NCBI GenBank assembly: GCA_934394815.1
Contig: CAKRRD010000008.1
Location: 1-62,708, forward strand
Source: an uncultured Acetatifactor sp.
GTDB taxonomy: Bacteria > Bacillota > Clostridia > Lachnospirales > Lachnospiraceae
DNA length: 62,708 bases
Reading direction: 5' to 3'
Shown: positions 16,376 to 25,905 of the stretch, piece after piece
How the letters are laid out: each line of letters begins with the position of its first letter
Position numbering within the stretch: position 1 is the first letter of the stretch
Notes under the pieces: model-generated
What the model was told of the DNA's origin: nothing
Databases searched by the model: none
The model's input: only the letters and a program-made list of their open reading frames with translations
Position numbers and translations under genes: made by a program

Positions 16376-17695
16376 TTACAATCTGGTGAGTACGAAAATA
16401 TCATAGATTGCACGGATGGCGGTCTCAAAATCTTCGTTTGCCACACCGATAATGATGTTCAGCTCAGAAGATCCCTGGTCGATCATCTTGACATTGATGT
16501 TCTTGTGTGCCAGTGCGGAGAAAATTCTGCCGGCGGTACCACGGGTGGACTTCATGCCACGGCCTACCACAGCGATCAGTGCCAGATCGGACTCGATGTC
16601 AATGGCGTCGGGATTGGCCAGTCTGTGAATGCCTGCCACTACCTTCTGTTCCTTATGCATGAACTCGTCCTGATGTACGAATACCGTCATAGTATCAATA
16701 CCGGAGGGAACATGCTCGAAGGAGATTCCGTTCTCCTCAAAGGCCTGTAACACTTTTCTGCCGAAACCGATCTCGGAGTTCATCATATCTTTTTCAATAT
16801 TGACGGAGCAGAAGCCCTTCTTGCCGGCGATACCGGTGATGACATATTTGGACTTCTGGCAGGTGCTTCCCACGATCCAGGTGCCGTTGTCTTCGGGAGC
16901 ATTGGTGTTGCGGATATTGATGGGGATACCTTCCTGACGTACCGGGAAGATGGCATCCTCGTGCAGTACGGTAGCGCCCATATAAGCCAGCTCACGAAGT
17001 TCCCGGTAGGTGATGGTCTCAATAGCTTCGGGATGGTCGATGATCCGGGGATCTGCGATCAGGAAGCCGGATACGTCAGTCCAGTTCTCATAGACATCTG
17101 CTTTGGCAGCCTTGGCCACGATAGATCCGGTGATATCGGAACCGCCTCTGGAGAAAGTCTTTACCGTTCCGTCAGGCATGGCGCCGTAGAAACCGGGTAC
17201 CACTGCTTCCCTGCTTTCTGCCAGTCTGGCACGCAGTACTTCATTGGTCTTTACAGCATCAAATTCACCGTTCTCGTCAAAAAAGATCACCGTTGCGGCA
17301 TCAATAAAATCATAGCCCAGATAATTTGCCATGATGATACCGTTCAGATATTCGCCACGGGAGGCAGCATAATTACTGCCGGCCTTTGCCTTAAAATTCT
17401 TCTCTATGGTCTTGAACTCCCCGCCAAGATCCAGTTTAAGCTGCAGACCGTCGATAATCTCCTGATAACGGGCCTGAATGGCATCCAGTTCTGCTTTAAA
17501 GCCCTTGCCCTGATCTGCCAGATCATAGCAGGCATACAGCATATCCGTTACCTTGGTGTCACGGGAAAATCTCTTTCCCGGTGCGGAGGGCACCACGTAT
17601 CTTCTCTCCTTATCCGCGCGGATGATATTTCCTACTTTTTTGAACTGCTCTGCACTCGCCAGAGAGCTTCCACCGAATTTCACTACTTTTGACAT
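16376..17695 (-). CDS. lysC: Aspartate kinase
   Basis: Aspartokinase (439 residues) phosphorylating aspartate, the entry step to lysine, threonine and methionine. The N-terminal kinase signature KFGGSSLAS is at residues 6-14, and SRGGSDITGS near residue 190 contacts the substrate. The C-terminal third holds two ACT domains for feedback inhibition (FCSVNIEKDMMNSEIGF; IAVVGRGMKSTRGTAGRIF). It is last in an operon with the ACT protein and homoserine dehydrogenase, so it probably feeds threonine/methionine synthesis; which amino acid inhibits it cannot be read from sequence. Confidence 0.93.
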   Translation of the reverse strand: MSKVVKFGGSSLASAEQFKKVGNIIRADKERRYVVPSAPGKRFSRDTKVTDMLYACYDLADQGKGFKAELDAIQARYQEIIDGLQLKLDLGGEFKTIEKNFKAKAGSNYAASRGEYLNGIIMANYLGYDFIDAATVIFFDENGEFDAVKTNEVLRARLAESREAVVPGFYGAMPDGTVKTFSRGGSDITGSIVAKAAKADVYENWTDVSGFLIADPRIIDHPEAIETITYRELRELAYMGATVLHEDAIFPVRQEGIPINIRNTNAPEDNGTWIVGSTCQKSKYVITGIAGKKGFCSVNIEKDMMNSEIGFGRKVLQAFEENGISFEHVPSGIDTMTVFVHQDEFMHKEQKVVAGIHRLANPDAIDIESDLALIAVVGRGMKSTRGTAGRIFSALAHKNINVKMIDQGSSELNIIIGVANEDFETAIRAIYDIFVLTRL

Positions 17696-17737
17696 AATAT
17701 TTTCTCCTCAACTCTATCTAATAATAGTATATCCTTT

Positions 17738-18949
17738 TTATACCAGACGGATCCTGCCGAGCATCTGTGTCCCCAGTGCTTCGTATTTTGCCTGAAACTC
17801 TTTTTCCTTCATGCTCTGTGTGAAGTATCCGAAGTCTTCCTTCCGGTCTTCCAGATGTACCATCTGTCCACCGGGGAATGCTTCCTCTACCTCTCTTTCC
17901 GCACCGGCTTTTGCCCTGATGAAAAAGCTTCTCCCGGCCTCACCGATGTCTGCCAGTTTTACTTCCTCTTTGTCCCAGAAGCACATGATCACCTTGCCCT
18001 GATGTCTGGCACAGTCGATCACATCCGATACTACCGCGCTGGCGGTGGGAAGCTTTCCGGCACCCCGTCCGTAATACATGGAATCTCCCAGCATGTTACC
18101 CGTGACAAATACAGCATTGAACACACCGTCTACCATGGCCAGAGGATGTTCCCTGGGAAGCAGGAACGGTGCCACCATAACCTCAGCGGTATTGTCATCA
18201 ATGGCACGGCTTCTGCCCAACAGCTTGATGGTATGATCCGTGGCCTTGGCATATGCGAAATCTGCCGCCGTGATCTTCGTGATGCCCTCAGTGGGGATCT
18301 TCCCGGAATCCACATTTTTGCCAAACATCAGGGAAGACAGGATTGCAATCTTGCGGCAGGCATCATGGCCTTCCACATCCGCTTCCGGATTGCGCTCCGC
18401 ATAGCCTTTGTCCTGTGCTTCTTTCAGAACGGTATCGAAATCCGCCCCTTCTTTTTCCATTTTGCTTAAGATATAGTTCGTGGTACCGTTTAAGATACCA
18501 TTGATGGCCTCGATCTTCTCTGCGGTCAGAGAGTAATTTAACGGACGGATAATGGGAATACCGCCGCCCACGCTGGCCTCAAACAGATAGTTGCAATTAT
18601 GTTCTTTCGCGATCTGCAGCAGTTCGGGGCCGTGCCTGGCTACCAGTTCCTTATTGGAGGTGCAGACACTTTTGCCCCGTTCCAGTGCCTGTTTCGTGAA
18701 CTGGTAAGCGGCTCCCACACCACCCATGGTCTCACAGACAATAGCCACGCTGTCATCCTCCAAGATGGTATTGAAATCATGAATGACTCTGTCCTCATAA
18801 GGATCTCCCGGGAAATCTCTCAGATCCAGAATGTATTTTACTTCCAGTTCCTGCGCGGACTTCTTGTTCACCATGTCCTTATTCTTCTCTATCACTTCCA
18901 CCACACCGCTTCCCACGGTGCCATAGCCTAATACTGCAACATTGATCAT
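17738..18949 (-). CDS. hom: Homoserine dehydrogenase
   Basis: Reduces aspartate semialdehyde to homoserine using NAD(P)H. The Rossmann motif VLGYGTVGSGV is at residues 5-15; the catalytic-region signature GILNGTTNYILSKM and the downstream EADVEGHDACRKIAIL are intact. The final 80 residues form a short ACT-like regulatory domain. The ATG at 18949 has AAGG six bases upstream and gives 403 residues. It lies 42 bases upstream of aspartate kinase and 74 downstream of the ACT-domain gene. Confidence 0.94.
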   Translation of the reverse strand: MINVAVLGYGTVGSGVVEVIEKNKDMVNKKSAQELEVKYILDLRDFPGDPYEDRVIHDFNTILEDDSVAIVCETMGGVGAAYQFTKQALERGKSVCTSNKELVARHGPELLQIAKEHNCNYLFEASVGGGIPIIRPLNYSLTAEKIEAINGILNGTTNYILSKMEKEGADFDTVLKEAQDKGYAERNPEADVEGHDACRKIAILSSLMFGKNVDSGKIPTEGITKITAADFAYAKATDHTIKLLGRSRAIDDNTAEVMVAPFLLPREHPLAMVDGVFNAVFVTGNMLGDSMYYGRGAGKLPTASAVVSDVIDCARHQGKVIMCFWDKEEVKLADIGEAGRSFFIRAKAGAEREVEEAFPGGQMVHLEDRKEDFGYFTQSMKEKEFQAKYEALGTQMLGRIRLV

Positions 18950-19023
18950 ATCATACCTTGCCTTTCTCATAGCCTGTATACTTTCAGTTACTTTAGTACC
19001 TTCTTATCTTTCCAGTTTCGACA

Positions 19024-19467
19024 CTATTCTTTTGCCAGTATTTTTACATGATGTACACTGGGCTGTCCCTCCAGTTGTTCGATCATCCGGGAGATATCCC
19101 CCGTGGTCTGCAGCACCTGAATACTTAACGTCAGAGAAGCGATCCCGTTGATGGGAATACTCTGATGGATCGTCAGGATATTAGCCCGGTACTCTGCAAT
19201 GATCTTCAGCACATCCGACAATATACCGGGTTCATCGTCCATCTGAAAGGTCAGCGTGATGGTCGTTCCCTGAGAATTGTCATGGAAGGGGAAAATATCA
19301 TCTTTGTACTTATAAAAAGAACTGCGGCTGATACCTACCGCATCAACCGCTTCCTGTATGGTCAGAACCTTCTCTGACTCCAGAAGCCGCTTTGCTTCCA
19401 CTACCTTTAACAGCACTTCGGGGATCGCCTTCTGCTTCACCACGAAATACTTGGTCGTTTCTCCCAT
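19024..19467 (-). CDS. ACT domain protein, UPF0735/PheB-like
   Basis: A 147-residue small regulatory protein. The N-terminal half has a predicted helix-turn-helix (LTIQEAVDAVGISRSSFYKYKD) and the C-terminal half is an ACT domain (TLTFQMDDEPGILSDVLKII), the amino-acid-binding fold. This matches the UPF0735/PheB family usually found beside hom. It is probably an amino-acid-responsive regulator of the threonine pathway, but no mechanism is established from sequence. It is first in the operon; GGAAAGGA precedes the ATG. Confidence 0.85.
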   Translation of the reverse strand: MGETTKYFVVKQKAIPEVLLKVVEAKRLLESEKVLTIQEAVDAVGISRSSFYKYKDDIFPFHDNSQGTTITLTFQMDDEPGILSDVLKIIAEYRANILTIHQSIPINGIASLTLSIQVLQTTGDISRMIEQLEGQPSVHHVKILAKE

Positions 19468-19527
19468 ATGTCATCCTTTCCGGTGGTTCGTATCCGTAGT
19501 GCGGACACTTGTTTTTCACTGAGGGAT

Positions 19528-19556
19528 ATTCTAGCACAGTAAAGTATGAAAGACAA
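19528..19556 (-). promoter_or_regulatory. Promoter of the ACT-hom-lysC operon
   Basis: Minus-strand TTGTCT (19551-19556), 17-base spacer, TAGAAT (19528-19533), followed by a roughly 55-base leader with no T-box or lysine-riboswitch features visible. Confidence 0.6.
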
Positions 19557-19623
19557 CCCCTATTTTTATCTTTTCGCGTATCTTTGACGTGCTGATCCGG
19601 TATTTGCAGGCAAATCCAGGCAT

Positions 19624-19650
19624 AAGAAAAGAGCCTTTCGGCTCTTTTCC
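19624..19650 (-). terminator. Terminator of glyA
   Basis: A GAAAAGAGCC/GGCTCTTTTC hairpin with a short loop, 14 bases past the glyA stop on the minus strand. Confidence 0.75.
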
Positions 19651-19663
19651 ATTCCTCTCATCC

Positions 19664-20902
19664 TTAAATCAGAGGATATTTGTCTGTTAATTTCTGAATG
19701 ATGGCTCTGGCTGCGGGAACCTGCTCCTCGCCGCCCTTGATGACCATGGCAATGGCCTCTGCCACCTGATCCATGTCCTCGGTGTTCAGTCCTCTGGAAG
19801 TTACCGCCGGGGTTCCCAGACGGATACCGCTGGTAACAAACGGAGACTGGGGATCATTGGGGATGGTATTCTTGTTGGCCGTGATGTGGGCCGCATCCAA
19901 CAGCTTCTCCACAGCCTTGCCGGTCAGTCCGTAAGGGGTCAGGTCTACCAGCATCAGATGATTGTCCGTACCGCCGGAAACGATCTTGATATCACGGCTC
20001 ATCAGCCCTTTGCACAGTGCCTGTGCGTTGTCCACGATGTTCTGCTGATATACCTTGAAGTCATCGCTCAGAGCCTCTTCGAAGCAGACAGCCTTGGCCG
20101 CGATCACATGCATCAGAGGGCCTCCCTGAATGCCGGGGAAAATTGCCTTGTTAAAGTTGAATTTCTCGTTGGCTTCCTTATTGCAGAGGATCATACCGCC
20201 TCTGGGTCCACGCAGCGTCTTGTGGGTGGTGGTGGTCACCACATCTGCATAAGGGATGGGACTGGGATGAAGGCCTGCTGCCACAAGTCCTGCGATATGC
20301 GCCATATCCACCATCAGTACCGCACCGACTTCATCTGCCACCTCACGGAACTTCTTGAAATCAATAGTACGTGCATATGCGGAAGCGCCTGCAATGATCA
20401 TCTTGGGTCTGCACTCCAGTGCCAGCTCTCTCATTCTGTCATAATCCAGGAATCCGTTGTCATCCACGCCGTAAGGTACCACATGGAAATATTTACCGGA
20501 CATATTCACAGGGGAACCATGGGTCAGATGTCCGCCGTGATCCAGATTCATGCCCATGATGGTATCACCGGGCTTCAGTACAGCAAACTGCACTGCCATA
20601 TTCGCCTGTGCTCCGGAATGGGGCTGTACATTGGCATAATCACAGCCGAACAGCTTCCTGGCACGCTCGATTGCCAGATTCTCAATGACATCCACGCACT
20701 CACAGCCGCCGTAATATCTCTTGCCGGGATATCCTTCCGCATACTTATTGGTCAGGGGACTTCCCATAGCTGCCATAACAGCCTTACTTACCCAGTTCTC
20801 AGATGCGATCAGCTCGATATGGCTGTTCTGACGATTCTCCTCGTCAATAATGGCCTGTGCCACTTCGGGATCTACTCTTTTTACTTCATCCAATGAATAC
20901 AT
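19664..20902 (-). CDS. glyA: Serine hydroxymethyltransferase
   Basis: PLP enzyme converting serine and tetrahydrofolate to glycine and methylene-THF, the main source of one-carbon units. At 412 residues it is full length. Seen: the N-terminal [11 protein letters not shown], the [15 protein letters not shown] substrate loop, and the PLP lysine in [15 protein letters not shown] near residue 227. A strong AAGGAGG precedes the ATG. It is monocistronic with its own promoter, a palindrome in the leader and a terminator. Confidence 0.97.
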   Translation of the reverse strand: MYSLDEVKRVDPEVAQAIIDEENRQNSHIELIASENWVSKAVMAAMGSPLTNKYAEGYPGKRYYGGCECVDVIENLAIERARKLFGCDYANVQPHSGAQANMAVQFAVLKPGDTIMGMNLDHGGHLTHGSPVNMSGKYFHVVPYGVDDNGFLDYDRMRELALECRPKMIIAGASAYARTIDFKKFREVADEVGAVLMVDMAHIAGLVAAGLHPSPIPYADVVTTTTHKTLRGPRGGMILCNKEANEKFNFNKAIFPGIQGGPLMHVIAAKAVCFEEALSDDFKVYQQNIVDNAQALCKGLMSRDIKIVSGGTDNHLMLVDLTPYGLTGKAVEKLLDAAHITANKNTIPNDPQSPFVTSGIRLGTPAVTSRGLNTEDMDQVAEAIAMVIKGGEEQVPAARAIIQKLTDKYPLI

Positions 20903-20924
20903 GCCTCATTCCTCCTTATGTCAC

Positions 20925-20942
20925 TATCACGTTAATGTGATA
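20925..20942. promoter_or_regulatory. Palindrome in the glyA leader
   Basis: TATCAC-GTTAAT-GTGATA: six-base arms with a six-base centre, just downstream of the glyA -10 and upstream of its ribosome binding site, in the position of a repressor operator. Confidence 0.5.
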
Positions 20943-20954
20943 AACTCAGAACTA

Positions 20955-20982
20955 AGTATAGCATAGAACTTTTTAATTGCAA
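20955..20982 (-). promoter_or_regulatory. Promoter of glyA
   Basis: Minus-strand TTGCAA (20977-20982), 16-base spacer, TATACT (20955-20960). Confidence 0.6.
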
Positions 20983-21001
20983 AGATGGAAAATGAACAAT
21001 G

Positions 21002-21030
21002 TTGGCAGAAAGCCGGTTGTGTGTTAGAAT
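21002..21030 (+). promoter_or_regulatory. Promoter of the lipid kinase gene
   Basis: TTGGCA (21002-21007), 17-base spacer, TAGAAT (21025-21030), divergent from the glyA promoter. Confidence 0.55.
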
Positions 21031-21068
21031 AAAAATCAACATAACTTTACGAAAGATGAGGAATCCTC

Positions 21069-22070
21069 ATGTATCATATTATTATCAATCCCGCCTCCCG
21101 CTCCGGCAGAGGGGCGAAGATCTGGGCCGAACAGGTGGAACCGGCGCTCAGGGAAAGTGCCGTGGAATATCAGGCCTATTTTTCCGGGAAGGCCGGTGAG
21201 GTCAGACGGCTGTCCGCGCAGATCACCGCCGCACATGCCGAAGAACCGGACCTAAAGCTCATCGTCCTGGGCGGTGATGGCACCATGAACGAGGCTCTTC
21301 AGGGCATCGCGGATCCTTCCAAAGTGATCCTGGGCTACATCCCCACCGGCTCCAGTAATGATCTGGCCAGAGATCTGGGTATTTCCAAAGACCCGAAGGC
21401 AGCTCTTGCTCTGATCCTTAAGAATACTGCTCCCAGAGCCATGGATCTGGGGAAGCTGACCTATCTGGATGAGGATCAGCCGGAAGAATCAAGATTTTTC
21501 GCCGTCAGCTGCGGCATCGGTTTTGACGCCGCCGTCTGTGCGGAGGCCATGAGTTCCCGGATCAAGGACACCATGAACCGGATCGGCCTTGGGAAGCTCA
21601 CCTATCTTGGAATCGCCTTAAAACAACTGATCACCGCCCGCAAGGTCTCCTGTACCCTGACTGTGGAGGACAAGGTGCATGGTATCCGGGAATCCCTGGA
21701 GCTTCCCCGTTTTCTGTTCGTGACCTGTATGAGTCACCGCTACGAAGGCGGCGGTTTCATGTTCTGCCCTTCCGCCGTGGATCATGACGGTGTACTGGAT
21801 CTGTGCTCGGTCGGCAACATTTCCAAAGGACTGGTGCTTTTAGCCCTGCCCACCGCCTTTTCCGGCAGGCACTATTTTGTCAAAGGCATTGATGCTTACA
21901 CCGCCACACAGATGTCCATTCACACCTCCGCGCCGCTGTGGGTGCATACCGATGGTGAAGTGACCAGAAAGAGCCGCGGATTCCGTGTGGAATGTCTCCC
22001 CGGCGCGATTCGTATGATCACTCCCCAAACAACCGGAACACACTCTGAAGATTTTCTTAAGAATGCTTAA
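21069..22070 (+). CDS. Diacylglycerol kinase family (DagK/YegS-type) lipid kinase
   Basis: A 333-residue soluble lipid kinase. The N-terminus IIINPASRSGRGAK and the nucleotide motif VLGGDGTMNEALQGI, then GSSNDLARDLGIS, are the family's catalytic signatures. Firmicutes members (DgkB, YtlR and others) phosphorylate diacylglycerol to recycle it into phosphatidate. The exact substrate here is not determined. The gene is followed 89 bases later by a PAP2-type phosphatase that could act on similar lipids, though that gene has its own promoter. Confidence 0.9.
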   Translation: MYHIIINPASRSGRGAKIWAEQVEPALRESAVEYQAYFSGKAGEVRRLSAQITAAHAEEPDLKLIVLGGDGTMNEALQGIADPSKVILGYIPTGSSNDLARDLGISKDPKAALALILKNTAPRAMDLGKLTYLDEDQPEESRFFAVSCGIGFDAAVCAEAMSSRIKDTMNRIGLGKLTYLGIALKQLITARKVSCTLTVEDKVHGIRESLELPRFLFVTCMSHRYEGGGFMFCPSAVDHDGVLDLCSVGNISKGLVLLALPTAFSGRHYFVKGIDAYTATQMSIHTSAPLWVHTDGEVTRKSRGFRVECLPGAIRMITPQTTGTHSEDFLKNA

Positions 22071-22086
22071 GTATTCCAAAAAAGCC

Positions 22087-22114
22087 TTGATTTTTTCACG
22101 CCGATGGCTATACT
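22087..22114 (+). promoter_or_regulatory. Promoter of the PAP2 gene
   Basis: TTGATT (22087-22092), 16-base spacer, TATACT (22109-22114). Confidence 0.5.
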
Positions 22115-22159
22115 AAAATTGATTTTGAAGCATAGGTTTTGTAGAGAAATGAGGTTTCT

Positions 22160-22843
22160 ATGGAAAAGCTGAGGATCTTTTATTTGAAATATAAGCATGC
22201 CATTCCTCTTATTTTATATGGCATTATTTACATGACCTGGTTCGTCTGGCTGGAGAAGAACTCCACCGGGCATTACCGGATCATACATATGGCGGCGGAT
22301 GATTACATTCCATTCTGCGAGGTATTCGTCATTCCTTATCTGTTATGGTTTGTATATGTATCGGCAGTGGTCGTCTACTTCTTTTTCAAAAACAGAGAAG
22401 ATTACTACCGTACCTGTATCTTCCTCTTCACGGGCATGACGATCTTTCTGATCGTATCCACCCTGTGGCCCAACGGACAGCATCTGCGTCCCGCGGTCAT
22501 GCCCAGAGACAATATCTTCACCCGCATGGTGGCCGCTCTGTATCGGACAGACACTCCTACCAACCTGTGGCCCAGTATTCATGTATATAATTCCCTGGGT
22601 GCACATTTTGCCATTATCCGCAGCAAATGCTTTGAAAAGAAAAAGGGCATCCGCATCGGTTCCCTGATTCTGGCCGCCTCCATTATTATGGCGACCATGT
22701 TCATCAAACAGCACTCCGTTTTCGATGTGCTGACTGCCTTTGTCATGGCGGCTGTGATGTACACGCTGGTATACCGTTATGATCTGCTGATCGCCGTAAG
22801 AGAGTTCCGCAATAAGAGGAAGGCGAAACCGCAGATCGGCTGA
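22160..22843 (+). CDS. PAP2/inositol phosphotransferase-like membrane phosphatase
   Basis: A 227-residue membrane protein with about six hydrophobic segments. It carries a PAP2-like active-site set: NLWPSIHVYNSLGAH (second motif with catalytic-type His) and KQHSVFDVLTAFV (third motif, His plus Asp). The arrangement resembles the Aur1/Ipt1 branch of PAP2, which acts on lipid phosphates or transfers phospho-head groups. Its neighbour is a lipid kinase, so a role in phosphatidate turnover is a reasonable inference. It ends before a bidirectional terminator. Confidence 0.8.
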   Translation: MEKLRIFYLKYKHAIPLILYGIIYMTWFVWLEKNSTGHYRIIHMAADDYIPFCEVFVIPYLLWFVYVSAVVVYFFFKNREDYYRTCIFLFTGMTIFLIVSTLWPNGQHLRPAVMPRDNIFTRMVAALYRTDTPTNLWPSIHVYNSLGAHFAIIRSKCFEKKKGIRIGSLILAASIIMATMFIKQHSVFDVLTAFVMAAVMYTLVYRYDLLIAVREFRNKRKAKPQIG

Positions 22844-22879
22844 AAATTGTCTGGAAACGTGCGACGGGCGCACCAGTAA

Positions 22880-22918
22880 AAATGCAGTGACGTTAGTTAC
22901 GCCACTGCATTTCTTTTG
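22880..22918. terminator. Bidirectional terminator between PAP2 gene and glf
   Basis: AAATGCAGTG and CACTGCATTT arms, 13-base loop, T-runs on both sides; it serves the converging PAP2 and glf genes. Confidence 0.8.
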
Positions 22919-22944
22919 CTCTTATTTATCTGAAATCTATCGCA

Positions 22945-24060
22945 TTACAATACTTCTTCGCTCTTTTTCAATGCCGAAGCAATGACCGCATCCATATCAT
23001 AGTAGCGGTATTCCGCCAGTCTTCCACCGAAGATCACATTCTTTTGTGTGTCTGCCAGCTTCTTGTACTCTGCGTACAGCGCACCGTTCTTCTCATCGTT
23101 GACCGGATAATACGGCTCATCCCCCGGTTTCCATTCGGAACTGTACTCTCTGCTGATAACCGTCTTCGGTAACTCCTGTCCCTGTTCATCCCTGCCGAAC
23201 TCGAACCATTTGTGCTCGATGATCCGGGTCCAGGGAGTCTCACGATCCGTATAGTTCACCGCCGCATTGCCCTGGAAATTCGGTATCTCCAGCAGCTCTG
23301 TCTCGAACCTGACGGAGCGGTATTCCAGTGCTCCCAGAGAATACCCGAAATACGCATCTATCGGGCCGGTATAGACGATGGTTTCCGCCAGCTTGTCCAG
23401 TTCCTCTTTCTGCTCCAGATAGTCTGTGTTCAGCCGTACCTCGATGCCTTCCAGCAAATGCTCCACCAGCTTCGTGTAACCGCCGATGGGAATTCCCTGA
23501 TACAGGGCATTGAAGTAATTGTTGTCAAACGTCAGGCGCACCGGCAGACGCTTGATAATGAAGGCCGGAAGTTCCTTACAGTCACGTCCCCACTGTTTCT
23601 CGGTGTAACCTTTTACCAGCTTTTCAAAAATATCCTTACCCACCAGAGAAATGGCCTGCTCCTCCAGATTCTTTGGCTCCGTGATCCCGGCAGCCTTACG
23701 CTGCTCTTCGATCTTCGCCGCAGCCTCTTCGGGTGTCACCACTCCCCACATTTTATTAAAAGTGTACATGTTGAAAGGCAGGGAATACAGTTCTCCGTGA
23801 TAATTGGCCACCGGAGAATTGGTAAACCGGTTGAACTCTGCAAACCGCGTAATATATTTCCATACCTTCGTATCGTTCGTGTGAAAAATATGGGCTCCGT
23901 ATTTGTGAACATGGATACCCTCCACGGTCTCCGTGTAGATATTTCCCGCCACATGGGGACGCTTATCAATCACCAGAACTTTTTTCCCTCTGTCGGCCGC
24001 TTCTCTTGCGAACACTGCTCCGTATAATCCGGAGCCGACCACCAGATAATCATATTTCAT
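22945..24060 (-). CDS. glf: UDP-galactopyranose mutase
   Basis: Flavoenzyme (371 residues) that interconverts UDP-galactopyranose and UDP-galactofuranose, supplying Galf for surface glycans. The FAD-binding motif VVGSGLYGAVFAREAADRG is at the N-terminus; KYGAHIFHTND near residue 55 and the late GGRLAEYRYYDMD are conserved in Glf. No glycosyltransferase cluster is nearby, so the Galf acceptor is not apparent. It is 18 bases downstream of the nhaC-type gene and probably on its transcript, an odd pairing. Confidence 0.95.
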   Translation of the reverse strand: MKYDYLVVGSGLYGAVFAREAADRGKKVLVIDKRPHVAGNIYTETVEGIHVHKYGAHIFHTNDTKVWKYITRFAEFNRFTNSPVANYHGELYSLPFNMYTFNKMWGVVTPEEAAAKIEEQRKAAGITEPKNLEEQAISLVGKDIFEKLVKGYTEKQWGRDCKELPAFIIKRLPVRLTFDNNYFNALYQGIPIGGYTKLVEHLLEGIEVRLNTDYLEQKEELDKLAETIVYTGPIDAYFGYSLGALEYRSVRFETELLEIPNFQGNAAVNYTDRETPWTRIIEHKWFEFGRDEQGQELPKTVISREYSSEWKPGDEPYYPVNDEKNGALYAEYKKLADTQKNVIFGGRLAEYRYYDMDAVIASALKKSEEVL

Positions 24061-24078
24061 AATAAAACGGTTCCTTTC

Positions 24079-25626
24079 TTATTTCTGTACGGCAGCCTTC
24101 TGGCCAAAGACACGTTTCAAAACAAACAGCGTAGCCAGTGTCAACAGAATACCGATCACCAGACAGATTACCACATTTTGTACAAAGCCGGCAATGACAT
24201 AAGTTACAAAAGAGATAGCCGCCACAGTCAGTACATAAGGAACCTGAGTGGATACGTGATTGATGTGATTACACTGTGCTCCCGCAGAAGCCATGATCGT
24301 CGTATCGGAAATAGGGGAACAATGGTCACCCATAACAGCACCTGCCAGACAGGCAGATACACCGATAATGATCAGATGCTCCGCACCGGGCACGATAGCT
24401 CCGGTCGTGGGATCGGTAAATACGCCGGTAACGATGGGGATCAGGATACCGAACGTACCCCAGCTGGTACCGGAAGCAAAGGCCAGGAAACATGCTACCA
24501 GGAAGATAATGGCCGGAAGCATATTGGTAAGTCCCGCGGATGCGCCCTGCATCAGACCTGCCACATAGACATCCGCACCTAACAGTCCGGTCATGGTCTT
24601 CAGGGTAACGGCAAAGGTCAGGATCAGCATGGCAGGTACCATGGCGATGAATCCCTGCGTCAGACAGTTCATGGCCTCCTTGAAGGATACCAGTCTTCTG
24701 CACATATAATATACAATGGCAAATAACAGTGCGATCAGGGAGCCCCAGGGAAGTCCCACGGAAGCATCCGTTGCGCTGAAGGCATCGATGAAGCCCACGC
24801 CGTCAAAAAATCCGCCGACATAAATCATGCCGATGACACAGCAGATAATCAATACAATGACCGGAATCAGCAAATCGTAGACTTTGCCTTTGGAAGAACC
24901 CCTGGGTGCATTGTCTGCATCCGCCACTCGCTCACCCTCGGTGAACAGGTCACCCTTTTCGATGGCATTACGCTCGTGTCTTGCCATGGGGCCGTAATCG
25001 AAGCCCATCAGTGCCATACCGATGACAAATACAATGGTCAACAGAGAATAATAGTTATAAGGAATGGCTCTTACGAACAGTTCGATACCGGAATACACAC
25101 CTTCGTCCACCATGCCGGATACTGCTGCCGCCCAGGAAGAGATCGGTGCGATCATACAGATGGGGGCTGCGGTAGCATCAATAATATATGCCAGCTTTGC
25201 ACGGGAAATCTTATGTCCGTCCGTTACCGGCTGCATAACGGAACCTACGGTCAGGCAGTTGAAATAGTCATCCACGAAGATCAACACGCCTAACAGGAAA
25301 GTGGAGAGCAGCGCACCCGCTCTGGTCTTTACATGCTTTTTCGCCCATTCGCCGAAGGCTGCGGAGCCTCCTGCCTTGTTCATCAGTGCCACCATGGTTC
25401 CCAACAGGATCAGGAACATGAAAATACCGATATTCCATGCATCCGCCACGGAGTTGATAAATCCTTCATTGATCACCGTGTCCAGCGTCCCGATGGGAGA
25501 AAATCCGGTATAGATCAACGCTCCCGTAACGATACCGATAAACAGTGATGAATATACTTCTTTTGTGATTAGTGCCAATACGATTGCCACCACCGGCGGC
25601 AGCAATGCCCAAATTGTTCCGTACAT
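24079..25626 (-). CDS. NhaC-family Na+/H+ (or organic acid) antiporter
   Basis: A 515-residue integral membrane protein with about 11-13 hydrophobic segments. It belongs to the NhaC superfamily: FVDDYFNCLTVGSVM and the late GDHCSPISDTTIMAS are the conserved transport-site motifs. Characterised relatives exchange Na+ for H+ or malate/lactate pairs; the ions here are unproven. The ATG at 25626 has GAGAGGG seven bases upstream. It has its own promoter and leads into glf. Confidence 0.88.
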   Translation of the reverse strand: MYGTIWALLPPVVAIVLALITKEVYSSLFIGIVTGALIYTGFSPIGTLDTVINEGFINSVADAWNIGIFMFLILLGTMVALMNKAGGSAAFGEWAKKHVKTRAGALLSTFLLGVLIFVDDYFNCLTVGSVMQPVTDGHKISRAKLAYIIDATAAPICMIAPISSWAAAVSGMVDEGVYSGIELFVRAIPYNYYSLLTIVFVIGMALMGFDYGPMARHERNAIEKGDLFTEGERVADADNAPRGSSKGKVYDLLIPVIVLIICCVIGMIYVGGFFDGVGFIDAFSATDASVGLPWGSLIALLFAIVYYMCRRLVSFKEAMNCLTQGFIAMVPAMLILTFAVTLKTMTGLLGADVYVAGLMQGASAGLTNMLPAIIFLVACFLAFASGTSWGTFGILIPIVTGVFTDPTTGAIVPGAEHLIIIGVSACLAGAVMGDHCSPISDTTIMASAGAQCNHINHVSTQVPYVLTVAAISFVTYVIAGFVQNVVICLVIGILLTLATLFVLKRVFGQKAAVQK

Positions 25627-25717
25627 AATTTTGCCCTCTCTCGTAGTTTTTTTAACGTTTCGGAACATACAAAAGCCTTCTTATGCAAATGTATGACTTC
25701 CCGTCAGATACAGTTTT

Positions 25718-25746
25718 ACTTTAGGGCAAACCCGTATGCCTGTCAA
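25718..25746 (-). promoter_or_regulatory. Promoter of the nhaC-type gene
   Basis: Minus-strand TTGACA (25741-25746), 17-base spacer, TAAAGT (25718-25723). Confidence 0.6.
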
Positions 25747-25826
25747 TATTATTTTACAAATTAACGCTTTAGCACAGCAATTTATTTACTGTTTTTCCCT
25801 TTTTCGCTTTAAATCGCTAAATTCTC

Positions 25827-25855
25827 TTGCATCCTTGTGCATTCTGGGCTATAAT
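25827..25855 (+). promoter_or_regulatory. Promoter of the DAHP synthase gene
   Basis: TTGCAT (25827-25832), 17-base spacer, TATAAT (25850-25855). Transcription should start near 25862, which excludes the ATG at 25861 as the gene start. Confidence 0.7.
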
Positions 25856-25905
25856 GGGCAATGACATTTAGCAGAAAGGACGTGCCCTGCGCACGATGGA
25901 ATACC

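Noticed and set aside
19468..19663. T-box or amino-acid riboswitch ahead of the ACT-hom-lysC operon.
   Set aside because: Leader is only about 55 bases and lacks the T-box sequence or any lysine-riboswitch feature.
22945..24060. Surface polysaccharide cluster around glf.
   Set aside because: No glycosyltransferase, flippase or polymerase genes adjoin it.
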